From: Aphrocallistes beatrix
Lineage: Eukaryota > Porifera > Hexactinellida > Sceptrulophora > Aphrocallistidae
Reading direction: 5' to 3'
Assembly: GCA_963281255.1 (NCBI GenBank)
Contig: OY725492.1
Coordinates: forward strand, 1,116,001-1,180,000
DNA: 64,000 nt
Shown piece after piece: positions 28,734 through 39,055 of the stretch; positions within the stretch are counted from its first letter, which is position 1; each line of letters starts with the position of its first letter. The notes under the pieces are model-generated. The model searched no databases. It was not told the origin of the DNA and was given only the letters and a program-made list of their open reading frames with translations. Position numbers and translations under genes: made by a program.

Positions 28734-29353
28734 TCGTATATTAAAACGCTAGGATTTTTTTGTTTGTTTGTCCGAATTGATTGAAGAATAAGTGGTAGAG
28801 ATATGAAAATTGGCATGTGGGTGTCAAATGATATGACTACAAGTAAGTTCTAAGATCTAAGCAAAATTTTAACACCTCTACAAAAAAAATGGAAACAATT
28901 TTTCACACCTTTTCTATGCAATATATATGACTACACTATCACAATAGAAATCATTGTACGGCACTACAATAGATTGTCATTGTTATTAGTACTTCAAAGC
29001 CACAACTTATGTTTGATATCTTAAATGTATTATAGTGTATAGCAATTAAAAAAAATTATGTACATATTTTCACACCATTGTATATATATTTTCACTCCAT
29101 TTGACGAATTTTGAAAGATATGTTAGAGACTAGCTTCAAACGGTTGACATGGGGTTTTCAGGGGTGTAGATTTATAATATTATATTTTTGGATCCATATG
29201 AGAAATTATTCGTTAACTTTTGTTTACTATATTTATATAAAGTAAAAAAATCCCAAAATAGGTTAGATTGAGTAACTCCAGGCGCCCGCAGGGCGTCTCT
29301 GCGGACACGTAGTGTCCGCAAGCCGCGCAGCGCAAGCAAGCGAAGCGTGCTTG
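28734..29353 (+). mobile_element. Helitron-like family B, copy B2
   Basis: Head TCGTATATTAAAACGCTAGG, a T-rich (GTTT)n tract, the box CCGAATTGATTGAAGAA, the B body and the 3' hairpin module ending CGAAGCGTGCTTG at 29353, followed by T. About 620 bp with one internal copy of the 140-bp unit. A bare A head follows (29354-29391). Confidence 0.75.
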
Positions 29354-29391
29354 TTTACTATTAAAACTCGATTAATGTGTATATTTATATA
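29354..29391 (+). mobile_element. Solo family A head between B2 and B3
   Basis: TTTACTATTAAAACTCGATT, then AATGTG and a TA-rich tract: an A 5' end lacking its TCC, fused head-to-tail to B2 and interrupted on its TA tract by B3. Confidence 0.6.
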
Positions 29392-29677
29392 CAAGCGTGC
29401 TTCGCTTGCATGCGCTGCGTGGCTTGCGGACACTACGTGTCCGCAGAGACGACCTGCGGGCGCCTGGAGTTACTCAATAGTATTGTATAGAAAAGGTGTG
29501 AAAAATTGTTTTCCATTTTTTTTGCAGAGGTGTGAAAATTTCGCTTAGATCTTAGAACTTAATCGTAGATTCATCATTTGAAACCTACATGCCAATTTTC
29601 GTATCTCTACGACTTGCCAATTCTTCAATCAATTCGGACAAACAAACAAAAAAATCCTAGCATTTTAATATATAAGA
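29392..29677 (-). mobile_element. Helitron-like family B, copy B3 (internally deleted, 286 bp)
   Basis: Reverse orientation. Begins CAAGCGTGCTTCGCTTG after host A29391, ends GCATTTTAATATATAAGA before host T29678. Both termini, the hairpin module and the box are kept, while most of the body is deleted: a minimal element. Confidence 0.75.
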
Positions 29678-29840
29678 TATATGATACCTTTGAAAAACAA
29701 CAGCCGGTTACTATCAATAGACTCACTAGTAAAATATAATTTCCAGGTCCTTCTTGCTTCTTATTGCATTAATTAAGTATGGCGCTAGGCTAATTGTAAA
29801 TTGTTCAATTGTCATTCTGCACAGTGTAAGGATTTGTTTA

Positions 29841-31063
29841 GGGCTTCGCCAAATTTGGGGGCCCTCCCTCTCCAAATCTAAAATCTTTTTCAATATTTGA
29901 GGAGGGGCCCTCTAAATTTATAATTGCGGTGAGACCGAACCGTAATAACATTAAAATCAGATTTGAATGAAATTTCGTAAATGATGGAATATATTGGTGG
30001 TTTCAGTTTTGTTACCTGAATTTAATAAGATTTTATTCAAATATTTTCAAGCAAGACACATCCCCAAAATAATTTTCCTCCGTTGTGTAATTTCAGCTAT
30101 AAATCATAAGCCTGACATGATTCAGTTGCAATATATCCTTACTTTTTACGAAATGAGGGTCTTATATTGAAATGATTTCTAAAATATAATTCACAAATCC
30201 TTACTATTAAAACTCGATTAATGTGTATATATTCCATACTGCGCCAAATCGTCCAAATTATTAATAATTAGAAGTCGGTCAATACTTGTACAAAGCTAAT
30301 TCATACTCGTAATTATATTTTAAAATCAACATATGTCCAAAACTTAAAATCTAGCAGGAAAAGTTCATTATATTACTCGTACGATTTTAAGGTTATTTGG
30401 GTAACAAACATTTTTTTCCATCGTGAATACATTTTGAGTTTTGTTAGAGAATAGTTTCAATAATTAAACCCATCATTTCTGCTACTTCAAAACTTTTAAT
30501 TTAGTGCTAGCAAACATGACATAGTTCAACAACTTAGTTTTCTTTAGTTTTATCAATGTTAGATCAGACATTAGCTATCGTTTATATTCCAAATTTCAAA
30601 ATATTATCCATATTTTAACTTTTATAAATCTTTAGTCCTGTTAGCAAATTTGGTAAACTTCTCATTGAACATAAATTATTACCATTTTACGATATGAAAG
30701 AGATTAATGTTCGTCAATATAGCATAACAAAAATAATGAAGAAAATTGTGTCAATTGAGGCGGAAACTTCGTCTGGCCTAAGTAAGAAAAATAATGGCGA
30801 AACATGTGTATGTATATTATTACATAACTAAGATCACAACAACTTTCTTTCTCTCTTCATGTTCATTGATGTAATTTATTTAACTCTGTCTGACAGGTTT
30901 AAGTTATTGAGGTTCGTTCTCACTGCAATTAAAAATTTGAAGGATCCTCCACAAATTTGAAGAGGAGTAGGAAAATGTGGAGAGGCCATTCACCGAATTT
31001 GGAGGGGCCTCCAAATATATGAAAAATATTTATATTTGGGCGGGAGTCTCCCCCAAACGAACC
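29841..31063. mobile_element. 1.2-kb element with long (about 130 bp) imperfect TIRs
   Basis: The left region (GGGCTTCGCCAAATTTGGGG ... AATTGCGGTGAGACCGAACC, 29841-29942) is the inverted complement of the right region (GGTTCGTTCTCACTGCAATT ... CCCCCAAACGAACCC, 30911-31063). Both contain AAATTTGGAGGGGCC-type motifs. The 950-bp interior shows no ORF. Long TIRs suggest a foldback or MULE-type non-autonomous element; no target duplication was recognised. Confidence 0.5.
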
Positions 31064-31143
31064 CAAGACAATTCTATAGAAATTGAACATTTTACGTACA
31101 AGCATAAGATAACGAAACAATTTAAAGTCAGAAAACGTTCAGT

Positions 31144-32430
31144 TCAGAATAGTTGTAGCATGTTTTTTTGTTTTACATCACATATAATGACACGGTTATC
31201 TTTCATAATAGCTACACCACGAGGACAATACAGCTCTCCTGGTTCACTTTTTTCAGTTTTATCTCTTCCCATTGTAGAAATAATATTTCCAGTTGAGGAG
31301 AATATCATTATTTTGTCAGTAGAATCGTCACTTATTATAAAGTTTCCTTGCAGATCAATGCAGAAATAGAATATTTTACCAACAGAATCTTGTGGAATGA
31401 TCGTCCTAAGAAGATTTCCATCTCTACTGAAAGACTGTAGAGGATACAAACACTTTGAGAAGAGAATGTAGAGTTCATCTCTAAATGTTTTTAGATCGTA
31501 GATTTTAGTGGTATTTTCAATAAAGTGAGGAGAATGGAGTGGTAATTCAGAAACTTTTTCGAGATTGTTAGATTCAATGTACAAAATGGAATTATTATAG
31601 CGAGGACAAGCGAGCAACATTCCAGTTTCTTTGTCTAGAGTAAGAGCTAACATCTCTACACCAGGATCAAGAGAAGATAGCTCTTGACTTGTTACTTTAT
31701 TCAACTTCAGAATGAGGCCATTCTCTGTATTAGTCGAGATATAGCAGAAGTCTGAAACTATCACAATTCCGTATGGCCACTTAATTCTTCTTACTGTTAA
31801 ATTCCTGACAAATAGACCATTTTTAGTAAAAACTACTATTCTGTGATTATCGTCATCAGCTACATAAATATCTTCGTTTTCCGCATCAACTGTCACACAT
31901 CTCGGATTTTCAAGTTGTCCATCTCCTGATCCTCTTGTTCCAACACTCCACAGAGGTACCAGTCTGTCTGGATAAGGGACAAGATCCTGAATCAGAGAGG
32001 TTTTGGCAGTTTGTTCTCTCTTCAGGACAATACAACTGTCTCGGATCGCTGCTAACAATTCGGAATCTCTCCACCCTAGCTCTACCACCTCTCTCTCACT
32101 AGCACTCACCTGACACTCTAGCTCTCGCAACTTTGCATTAACAACTTCCAATAGCTCGTCTTTCATGACTTGAAATTCGTTTCTCTTCATCTTCTCTTCT
32201 AAAGTACATTGAGTTTGTTTCAGTTCTCTTCTCTTCTGCAGATCATCAGCTGACATCAGAATGGCATCCAATTCTGATATCAGTGCTTGTTCCTTCTTAT
32301 CCAACATACGATGATAATTCTGGAAATGATCAGTCAGTTCTTGTTTAGCTAACTGGATCTGTTTTTTGAGAGATTCGTTAGATCTAGCTTTCCTTCTATC
32401 AATATCTTGTTCTGGTTGTTGAGATGCCAT
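31144..32430 (-). CDS. Coiled-coil NHL-repeat protein 2, paralogue of 24761-26035
   Basis: 428 residues from the ATG at 32430 (MASQQPEQD), chosen because it aligns with the paralogue's start; an in-frame ATG three codons earlier (32439) would add MYL. Same architecture: coiled coil over about residues 20-130 (KQELTDHFQNYHRMLDKKEQ) and NHL repeats to the C-terminus (RGSGDGQLENPRCVTVD; YVADDDNHRIVVF; GELYCPRGVAIMKDNRVIIC). No RING or B-box. The C-terminal NLQLF/MLQLF ending is shared. The two genes are in the same orientation 5 kb apart, pointing to an older tandem duplication. Role inferred only: propeller-mediated RNA or protein binding. Confidence 0.85.
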   Translation of the reverse strand: MASQQPEQDIDRRKARSNESLKKQIQLAKQELTDHFQNYHRMLDKKEQALISELDAILMSADDLQKRRELKQTQCTLEEKMKRNEFQVMKDELLEVVNAKLRELECQVSASEREVVELGWRDSELLAAIRDSCIVLKREQTAKTSLIQDLVPYPDRLVPLWSVGTRGSGDGQLENPRCVTVDAENEDIYVADDDNHRIVVFTKNGLFVRNLTVRRIKWPYGIVIVSDFCYISTNTENGLILKLNKVTSQELSSLDPGVEMLALTLDKETGMLLACPRYNNSILYIESNNLEKVSELPLHSPHFIENTTKIYDLKTFRDELYILFSKCLYPLQSFSRDGNLLRTIIPQDSVGKIFYFCIDLQGNFIISDDSTDKIMIFSSTGNIISTMGRDKTEKSEPGELYCPRGVAIMKDNRVIICDVKQKNMLQLF

Positions 32431-32439
32431 TAAATACAC

Positions 32440-33100
32440 ATCTAGTTAATAATTAAAATAATTTACTGTAACAAAAAAGGTATGGCATAGCTTACTCAAT
32501 ACAAGGTCTGACAGTAGCAGGGGCGCTGAACTTTGGAGATCTCTGGATCATGTATGGAGGATTGCAGGAGGGGGCTCAGCCCTAAATTATGTATTGTGTC
32601 TATGGGATCATCATCGGATCCAGGGGTGGTGTCATGAAAAAATTGGTCGGGGCCAATTTTTTCTGCAATTTAATTACCTACACTAAAACAGTCCTCTCCT
32701 CATAGGATGTGATGACACTTTACAATCACTCTAGTCCAGGAGGTATCTATAGGCTAATAGGGCTTCACTCCATACGTATACATACTAAGATATTTATTTG
32801 TAGTTATATCTTGAATTAAATACTAAGACGTATGTAATATTATACTCAATATAACCATGTTCATACATGCCAACTGCCCCGTTTTTGGCGGACGTCCCGC
32901 TTTTTTCAACGCCTAAAAAGGGTCGAACATTCATATTTTACATGCGCATAGACCAGGGGTTCCAACCCGTTCCCCCGTTGTTTAACACAGTTAACCAGAT
33001 TTCTCCAATTGAGGAGGTAATATATAAAATAATTAGATAAACTAAAATGTAGTATATCTAATTAGAATTCTAATTAGATAGTCAATGAGGAACTTTTTCG
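32440..33100. other. Intergenic stretch with solo TIR fragments
   Basis: Upstream of NHL gene 2. It contains a CAGGGGCGCTGAAC terminus-like motif near 32518, a CATGCCAACTGCCCCG MITE end near 32867 (related to 6960-7156) and a CAGGGGTTCCAACC hAT-like end near 32954. No gene seen. Confidence 0.4.
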
Positions 33101-33154
33101 TGTTTTTTTTCCACTAACTCTGCAAACCGAAGATCTGTTTGCTGAATGTTCATC

Positions 33155-34610
33155 TCAAATCTCCTTGCATTCTAATGTCCGAGAGCAGCACTCTTGGAAC
33201 GCCGTGGCTCCTATAGATCCAGGATCTCTTAAATTCCCGCACAATTGAGTCCGCTGTTTGACCCTCGAGAGGGGAGAGCTCGATGTAATTCGAGAAGAGG
33301 TCCACCATAAGGAGGAAATAGCGAAATATCCCATCACATCACGGGAGGGTAGCCATATCCATAGTTACTGCATCACCCGGTAGCCAGCCTTCATCCTTAA
33401 ATTGTTCCATAGGTTGAGCCAGAAGCGATTTGGTTTTCACCTTTTGACAGATTAAGCAACTTCTACAGAACTCCCATACATCCCGCGCCATCTTCGTCCA
33501 GAAGTAATTCTTTTTCATTAGCTCTATAGTTCAGGCTTGACCAAAATGTGATTTCTGATGGGTTCTTCCTATTACCTGAGGATGGTAGGGATTACCAACT
33601 GATTATCAAATTGGAGTACGTCTCCCACTAGCTTTAAACGGCTTGAAACCTTTTTGAGCTGTCTTCTCAGAATACTCCCCGTTTTCTCCAACTGCTCTTT
33701 CGCATCGAAGATCACGAGATCCTGAAGCTGCTCCTCGGCGATCCGCTTGATCCATGTTGCTTCAACTTCATGTGCTCCTCCGTCTTCCACTGGGTAGAGT
33801 CTGTCTTCGAAACGACTCTCTTCGTTCACTTCGGAATCCACCGTTAGGTCTGAGATAGTCAGGCACGGGATTGGAGCATCCGGCCGGAAGGCTATGACAC
33901 ATAAGGTATCGTCTCAAGCTCCATTAGCCAACGTGCGAAGTAATGCCTGGGATCTTTCTGCCTCCTCAACCACTGGAGGGCCAATGGTCCGTTATTAGAT
34001 TGACTTGTGGTGCGGTCTTCAGGTATAATTCCCATTTCCTAGAAGCTGCCAACAGAGCCCAAGCCTCTAATTGCCCAGTTGAATAGTTCATTTGAGCATC
34101 GGAAAGGGCTGATGAAAAGTAACTGATCGGTTGTAACATCCCAGTGTTCTCGTCTTTCTGGGATAATACCGTAGAAATTCCTTTCCTGCTAGCGTCACTC
34201 TCTATGTACAACTCCTGACCCCACTTGGGGAATGCCAATTTAACCGGTTCTATAACTAACTTCTGCCTCAACTCTTGAAAAGCAGATTCACAGTTAATAG
34301 GTGGCTTGGCTATTACACAGCCCAAACGGCATGACCAGCATCTCATATTACCCACGGGGAGTGTAGAATGCCATATTTTCTCCGCCAGGTTCGTGTAGCG
34401 AGACGAACCAATAGGCAATCGCTACATCCAGAGACGTGAAATAACGAGACCCGTGTAACTTGTCTAGTATGTGCTGCGGATTGGGTAGACTGTACTCAGT
34501 ATGTGCTGCGGATTGGGTAGACTGTACTTCTTAGTTACGTCATTTAACCCTCTATATTCGATAGCAAAACGATATGAACCATCTCGCTTCTTCACCAGGA
34601 CCACGTTACT
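33155..34610 (-). pseudogene. Gypsy pol remnant: RT, RNase H, integrase
   Basis: RT: VVLVKKRDGSYRFAIEYRGL, then LNDV; motif A TSLDVAIAYW; MPFGLCNSQ. RT is then deleted before the YxDD motif and joined to the RNase H region CESAFQELRQ...LYIESDASRKGIS...LITDHWP. Integrase: a zinc-binding tail CRSCLICQK, then GDAVTMDMATLP and YFLLMVDLFSNYIE...VLLSD, holding the first two catalytic Asp positions, with an in-frame stop after DMATLP. A 32-bp stretch inside RT (AGTATGTGCTGCGGATTGGG...) is tandemly duplicated near 34468-34530. Non-functional. Confidence 0.8.
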
Positions 34611-34786
34611 GGTCCATGGGGACATGCCTAATGAGATTAGGCATCTTGACTCGTCCCGTCCCGGAAATTAGGCATGCCGGTCCATGGTGACTTGAACTCC
34701 CCCTGCAGATACTATTCTCTACCATTTCAGATATTTGTCTCTATTTCTTGCTCCCAACAGGCGTGGGAACCTCCGAGGACGAGATT

Positions 34787-35232
34787 TCACTGGTGCGCTG
34801 TTACCAGTGATAATGTAATGTCTTTCCTTTTCAGTTCTCTGCGATCGTTTTGAGTTTCCGGCGAACTTGTCCGGGAAATCGTGGCAGAGCAGCAATATCT
34901 CTTCACGTTCTGCTCCTCATCCGATACGGCGTCTTTTCTTGCTTCGAGCCAAGTCTTTGCTGACGCTGCGACTTTATCGGCCAACTGAGCTGTCATATTT
35001 GTACATGCTTGCCGAGTGGTATGTTTGGCGTACTTTGCTTCTCTCCACATAAGTACGAAGTAATCGTCCACGTACTCGCCCGCAGCTCAGTGCATATCAT
35101 AATATTTCCGCTTCTTTCCATAAACATCTACTGGTGGATCCAGGTTTTCTTTCAGCAACTTAAACGCCTCGGCCAGAGTAGCCTTCTTCGCGGCTTCAAT
35201 CGCGATAGCCCGCTCCGCCTCCCGTCTAGCAA
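34787..35232 (-). pseudogene. Gypsy gag fragment
   Basis: Broken minus-strand coding sequence homologous at the DNA level to 51770-52068 (shared CCGATACGGCGTCTT, TTCGAGCCAAGTCTTT, ACATGCTTGCCG). Position upstream of the pol part identifies it as gag. It shows no zinc knuckle itself; the related fragment at 51326-51736 does. Confidence 0.6.
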
Positions 35233-35416
35233 ATTAGCAACCAAAAACTACTATACCTATCCATTGTTAGTGTAGAATCCCTATTTTACACAAGAAATCA
35301 ATTGCATTGTGAAACAACTTGGTTTCACATTTCAAACAGCTATACTACAAGTATGTATAAAAGTAAGAGAGCAGCTACAGGATTGAGTACGTTTTCATCC
35401 ATTAATACTCAACTTA

Positions 35417-35714
35417 AAGTGATTTGGTTGCCTTTTGAGATTGGTGATTACCTCAGGGGGTTATGGTGGAAATAGTTCGACTTTCCAAAAAAGGAAATAG
35501 TTCACATAAAAACACCATTAATCCTAATGATTAAAAAAGCCTATTTCCTTCTTCGAAAAGTCGAACCATTTCCGCATTACCCCTCAGGGGACAACCTGAT
35601 CACTTAGAGATGGAGTGCTAGAGTTTCTGTGTCTTTTACTGAGACGCGGCGTTTCAAAGTGACCGGGTTGCCATCTGAGTTATGCTACTTAGCGGACAAC
35701 CTGATCACTTAGAA
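35417..35714. repeat. Nested short inverted repeats, including a 140-bp MITE
   Basis: 35451-35590 is a MITE-like foldback (CCTCAGGGGGTTATGGTGGA ... TCCGCATTACCCCTCAGGGG) with arms of about 50 bp. Around it, AAGTGATYNGGTTGYC motifs occur in alternating orientation at about 35418, 35592, 35657 and 35697, forming an outer set of inverted repeats. Confidence 0.6.
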
Positions 35715-36552
35715 AATATTTCTATCTAAGAATAGAGTTTTCCATGATCATTTCAAGATATTGAATCAACTGCACAGTGGCTCCCTCTCATACTAAGTAC
35801 CACCTGTAGCGAAGCTAAGTTGTTGAGAGCTGTAACCGAGAGAGAATGAGCTTAATTATTTCGGTGAGGATGAGTTCTAGTGATGTATGGAAGAATAATT
35901 TAGGTTCTCAACCTCGACGTGTACTGATTGTAGTTTTATAACTGAACAATATTTTGATATCAAAATTACAAATTAAAGTTACTGTTTTAGAATATACCAA
36001 ATGAATCTTTTTAATATCTCGATCTAATTTAGTTACTCAGACATCAAATATCAATGAAAATTCAATTGTATCATTATGTTCCAGTTTTGGGCGATTTAAT
36101 AATATTTATCTAGTTTTTGTATTTTAAAACTTAATCTTGCATGCAATCTTCGCTATATTTTCTTCTTCAATAGCACTTGTAGTATATTTTGCCACGTATT
36201 ATAAATCAGATTTAATTTGCTTTCAAAATTTAACAGTAGTCTTCAGATGACAACAAACATGTTTACATACCTATAGACCTCATGAGTTTGTTCGCTGAAT
36301 CCGGATTCGGAGAACCATTATAACTGCCCTGAATCAAAATTTGGAGGCTAAGAATTAAATACACCATCTAAAGAATTCAGTGAAAATATTCATGTTTGAA
36401 GATTTGAAGATTCTTTAGAAGCTTGATACAGTTTCTTTAGTTAAATACTGGATGGATTTAAGATTGAATTTCAGAACAATGAGAAACCCGATCTGCTGCT
36501 ACTGAATACTTGATTATGTTCATGGTCTCTTAGTTATTGATACAATGTACTG

Positions 36553-36558
36553 TATAAA
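36553..36558 (+). promoter_or_regulatory. Possible TATA box of the Mutator-like gene
   Basis: TATAAA in CTGTATAAAACAATG, 60 nt upstream of the ATG at 36618. In AT-rich DNA such matches arise by chance, so this is tentative. Confidence 0.3.
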
Positions 36559-36617
36559 ACAATGATACGAGTATAGTATTATCAATTTCATTCATACATT
36601 AAATTGGTGCATGCATT

Positions 36618-38906
36618 ATGTCTTCAGAGTTCATAGATAATCCTCCTTTCCGTGCTAATGATCTTCCAATCATTCCGATTCTTCACAATTTTCTATCATC
36701 AAGCGGTTCTGATTCCTCAGAAGCTGAAATAGTTGAACCTACACCAAGTTCTCCTATATCTCTACCTCCATCTACAGAATCAATACAGCATGATGCTGCT
36801 GCTAATGAGTTTTCTTTTTCGGAGATTATTCCCCAAATTTTAGCCCAACCAAAGCATAAGAGAGTTTATAAGAAGAGGTACCCGAACAGATTTAGGAAAG
36901 GTATAGGTGGAACTAAACGAGCTAGTATTCAACTGCCCACAATTGCTAAGAAAGTGGCAATTTCTGGGTCGTCTTCTTCTCTTTTAAAAGAAACCAAAAT
37001 TCCTAGGCCTCCAGTAGGATACAAAGTTAATCTGAAAGAAGGCGACAAAATAATATCAAAAACAATGTCGGTTCCTCATGGGGTAGAAATGATGAATATG
37101 GATATACTCTGCGAGGTAATTGGGCTTTTGAGATGTGCTGATCCAAATTGTAGGGGTAGACTACGCCTCCATAAACTCCCAAACCTCGATGGCCTTCAAT
37201 CCTTTTTCGTTCTCCACTGTCAATATTGTCACATTGTTATTGCCAAATTTGGAAGTTCTCTCCACCTGGGAGAGTCCCCTTCTGAAGCTGTGAATAATCC
37301 AAGAATGTTGCTTCGTCGTCCAAGCGAAGTGAACATACGCTCATTACTGGGAGTGCACTTAACTTCAATGAGTTGGCAAGATTTTCTTCTCTTTTGCGCT
37401 CTGATGGATCTCCCAGTTCCGGGATTGAACATGAGAAAGAGTTATTTGAATAAGATGGTATCAGCAACATCTTCGGTTTGTGAGAAGTCTATGGCATCAG
37501 CTGCAAAGGAGGTCAGAGAGCGAAAAGATACGGAACCATCAAACATTCCTGGAGCATTTCGGTGCAATGTCAGTTTTGATGGGAGTTGGCATCAAAGAGG
37601 ATATTATTCCAACCAGGGTTTCGCTGCAGCAATTGATTCCGACTCCGGAAAGGTTCTAGACTATATCCTGTACCAGCGTGTGTGTAGGAAATGTTCCAAA
37701 TGGCCGGAGGAGCGACGCAATAATAACCCAGATGAATTCTCAGCATTTTGGGAAGTACATAAAGGTGAATGTCCGGCAAATTTCTCAGGGACTAGTCAGG
37801 GTATGGAAGGTTCAGCTGCTTTAGAGATTTGGAAGAGGAGTGTCGACAAGAATGGACTCGTTTATTCAACGTATATTGGAGACGGCGATTCGTCAGCGTT
37901 CAAGAAAGTTTCAGATGCAGATCCTTATAATGGATTAGAACGAATCAGGAAGGAAGAATGCCTTGGTCATGTTCAGAAGCGTCTGAAAAAGCACCTGAAA
38001 GAGAATTCTGCTACTTCCAAAGCCATCGGCGTACTTAAAGCTGAGCGAGTCGGTCAACTTTATGCACTAGCTGTATTACAAAACAGAGGTAAGACACCGG
38101 ACGACATCCGACAAGCACTTTGGAATCTTCTAGACCACCTGATAGAAAGTCATGGCAATTGTCCCTACTCTAAGGAATCTTGGTGCTATTACCAAAGTAG
38201 TCTTGCTGAAAACGCCGAAGATCCGTCTTTCCCAATCGCTACTCTCCGTAAACCTTATTTAACGGATTTGGAATTCGTGCGCGCTAAGGAAGTTTTCGAA
38301 GTTTATGCATCAAATTCAATCTGTGCTGCTCTTACTATGGGGAAAACTCAAAACGCAAACGAGTCCCTCCATTCTATTATATGGCATAACAGCCCCAAAG
38401 GGAAATATGTTGGTCAGAAATCTATGCAAGCCAGTACTTCCCTCGCCGTTCTTACGTTCAACGAGGGCAACATGGCTCTTGCAGCTGTATTGAATGCATT
38501 CTCCATTAACTCCTCATATTCAACACTTCTACATCTGACACGAAGAGATCGTCAACGAAATCGAAATCGTGAGTATGCACTGTCATCTGCTCGAAGACGA
38601 AGAAGACAACTAGCGACTCGAATTTTAACTGTTGAATCGTCACGAAAACGTCTCGAAAAGAGTTCAATATACGATTCAGGAAAGTTTGGGACGGAGAATA
38701 TTGCTGACAATATTAGCGAAGATAGCGAAGATTCTGATACTGTTTGTTGCAGATGCGGACTAATTAATTGTCCTACTGGGAGAAAAGGAAAAAGTGATGA
38801 ATGGGTTGGCTGTGAAATCTGTCAAGATTGGTTTCATGCCAAGTGTGTTGGCTTAAAAGAAAAATCATTAGGGGAAGATCCCTACTTTTGTGATGCATGC
38901 AATTAG
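36618..38906 (+). CDS. Mutator-like (MULE) transposase with C-terminal PHD finger, 762 aa
   Basis: Intact ORF. Residues 1-150 are Ser/Pro-rich then basic (KHKRVYKKRYPNRFRKG). A zinc-binding-like region follows (CADPNCRGRLRLH...LHCQYCH). The DDE core has CNVSFDGSWHQRGYYSNQGF, then YIGDGDSSAF, then ECLGHVQKRLKKHLK, and ANESLHSIIW as a likely third acidic residue. Residues about 708-762 form a PHD-type C4HC3 finger: CCRCGLINC, WVGCEICQDWFHAKCVGL, YFCDAC. Known: the 'SFDGSWQ-RG / DGDS / GHVQKR' set defines the Mutator-like transposase domain found in several invertebrates. No flanking TIRs were recognised. It could be a recent autonomous element or a domesticated chromatin-reading protein. Confidence 0.85.
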   Translation: MSSEFIDNPPFRANDLPIIPILHNFLSSSGSDSSEAEIVEPTPSSPISLPPSTESIQHDAAANEFSFSEIIPQILAQPKHKRVYKKRYPNRFRKGIGGTKRASIQLPTIAKKVAISGSSSSLLKETKIPRPPVGYKVNLKEGDKIISKTMSVPHGVEMMNMDILCEVIGLLRCADPNCRGRLRLHKLPNLDGLQSFFVLHCQYCHIVIAKFGSSLHLGESPSEAVNNPRMLLRRPSEVNIRSLLGVHLTSMSWQDFLLFCALMDLPVPGLNMRKSYLNKMVSATSSVCEKSMASAAKEVRERKDTEPSNIPGAFRCNVSFDGSWHQRGYYSNQGFAAAIDSDSGKVLDYILYQRVCRKCSKWPEERRNNNPDEFSAFWEVHKGECPANFSGTSQGMEGSAALEIWKRSVDKNGLVYSTYIGDGDSSAFKKVSDADPYNGLERIRKEECLGHVQKRLKKHLKENSATSKAIGVLKAERVGQLYALAVLQNRGKTPDDIRQALWNLLDHLIESHGNCPYSKESWCYYQSSLAENAEDPSFPIATLRKPYLTDLEFVRAKEVFEVYASNSICAALTMGKTQNANESLHSIIWHNSPKGKYVGQKSMQASTSLAVLTFNEGNMALAAVLNAFSINSSYSTLLHLTRRDRQRNRNREYALSSARRRRRQLATRILTVESSRKRLEKSSIYDSGKFGTENIADNISEDSEDSDTVCCRCGLINCPTGRKGKSDEWVGCEICQDWFHAKCVGLKEKSLGEDPYFCDACN

Positions 38907-39055
38907 ATTTTGTGCATATGTACATTATGTAAATATAGTATTTCGTTTATGTATTGCATCATCGTGTGGAGAACAAACTTATTCTAAACTTCTTCTTGCA
39001 TTCTTTATCACATTCTATGCAAATTGAGCATGAAATCTTCTTAAGTACCGATATA

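Larger units (their letters stand above)
33100..35235 (-). mobile_element. Second Ty3/Gypsy remnant (gag-RT-RNaseH-integrase)
   Basis: From high to low: gag fragment (34787-35232), RT (about 34330-34610), RNase H (33966-34330), linker (33572-33841), integrase zinc module (about 33430-33530) and integrase core (33160-33370). No LTRs recognised. It differs in sequence from the Gypsy at 2840-5510. Its gag part is repeated at 51770-52068. Confidence 0.8.

Noticed and set aside
33100-35235. Treating the second Gypsy remnant as an intact endogenous retrovirus
   Set aside because: No env frame or LTRs were seen, the RT lacks its YxDD segment and the integrase has an in-frame stop.
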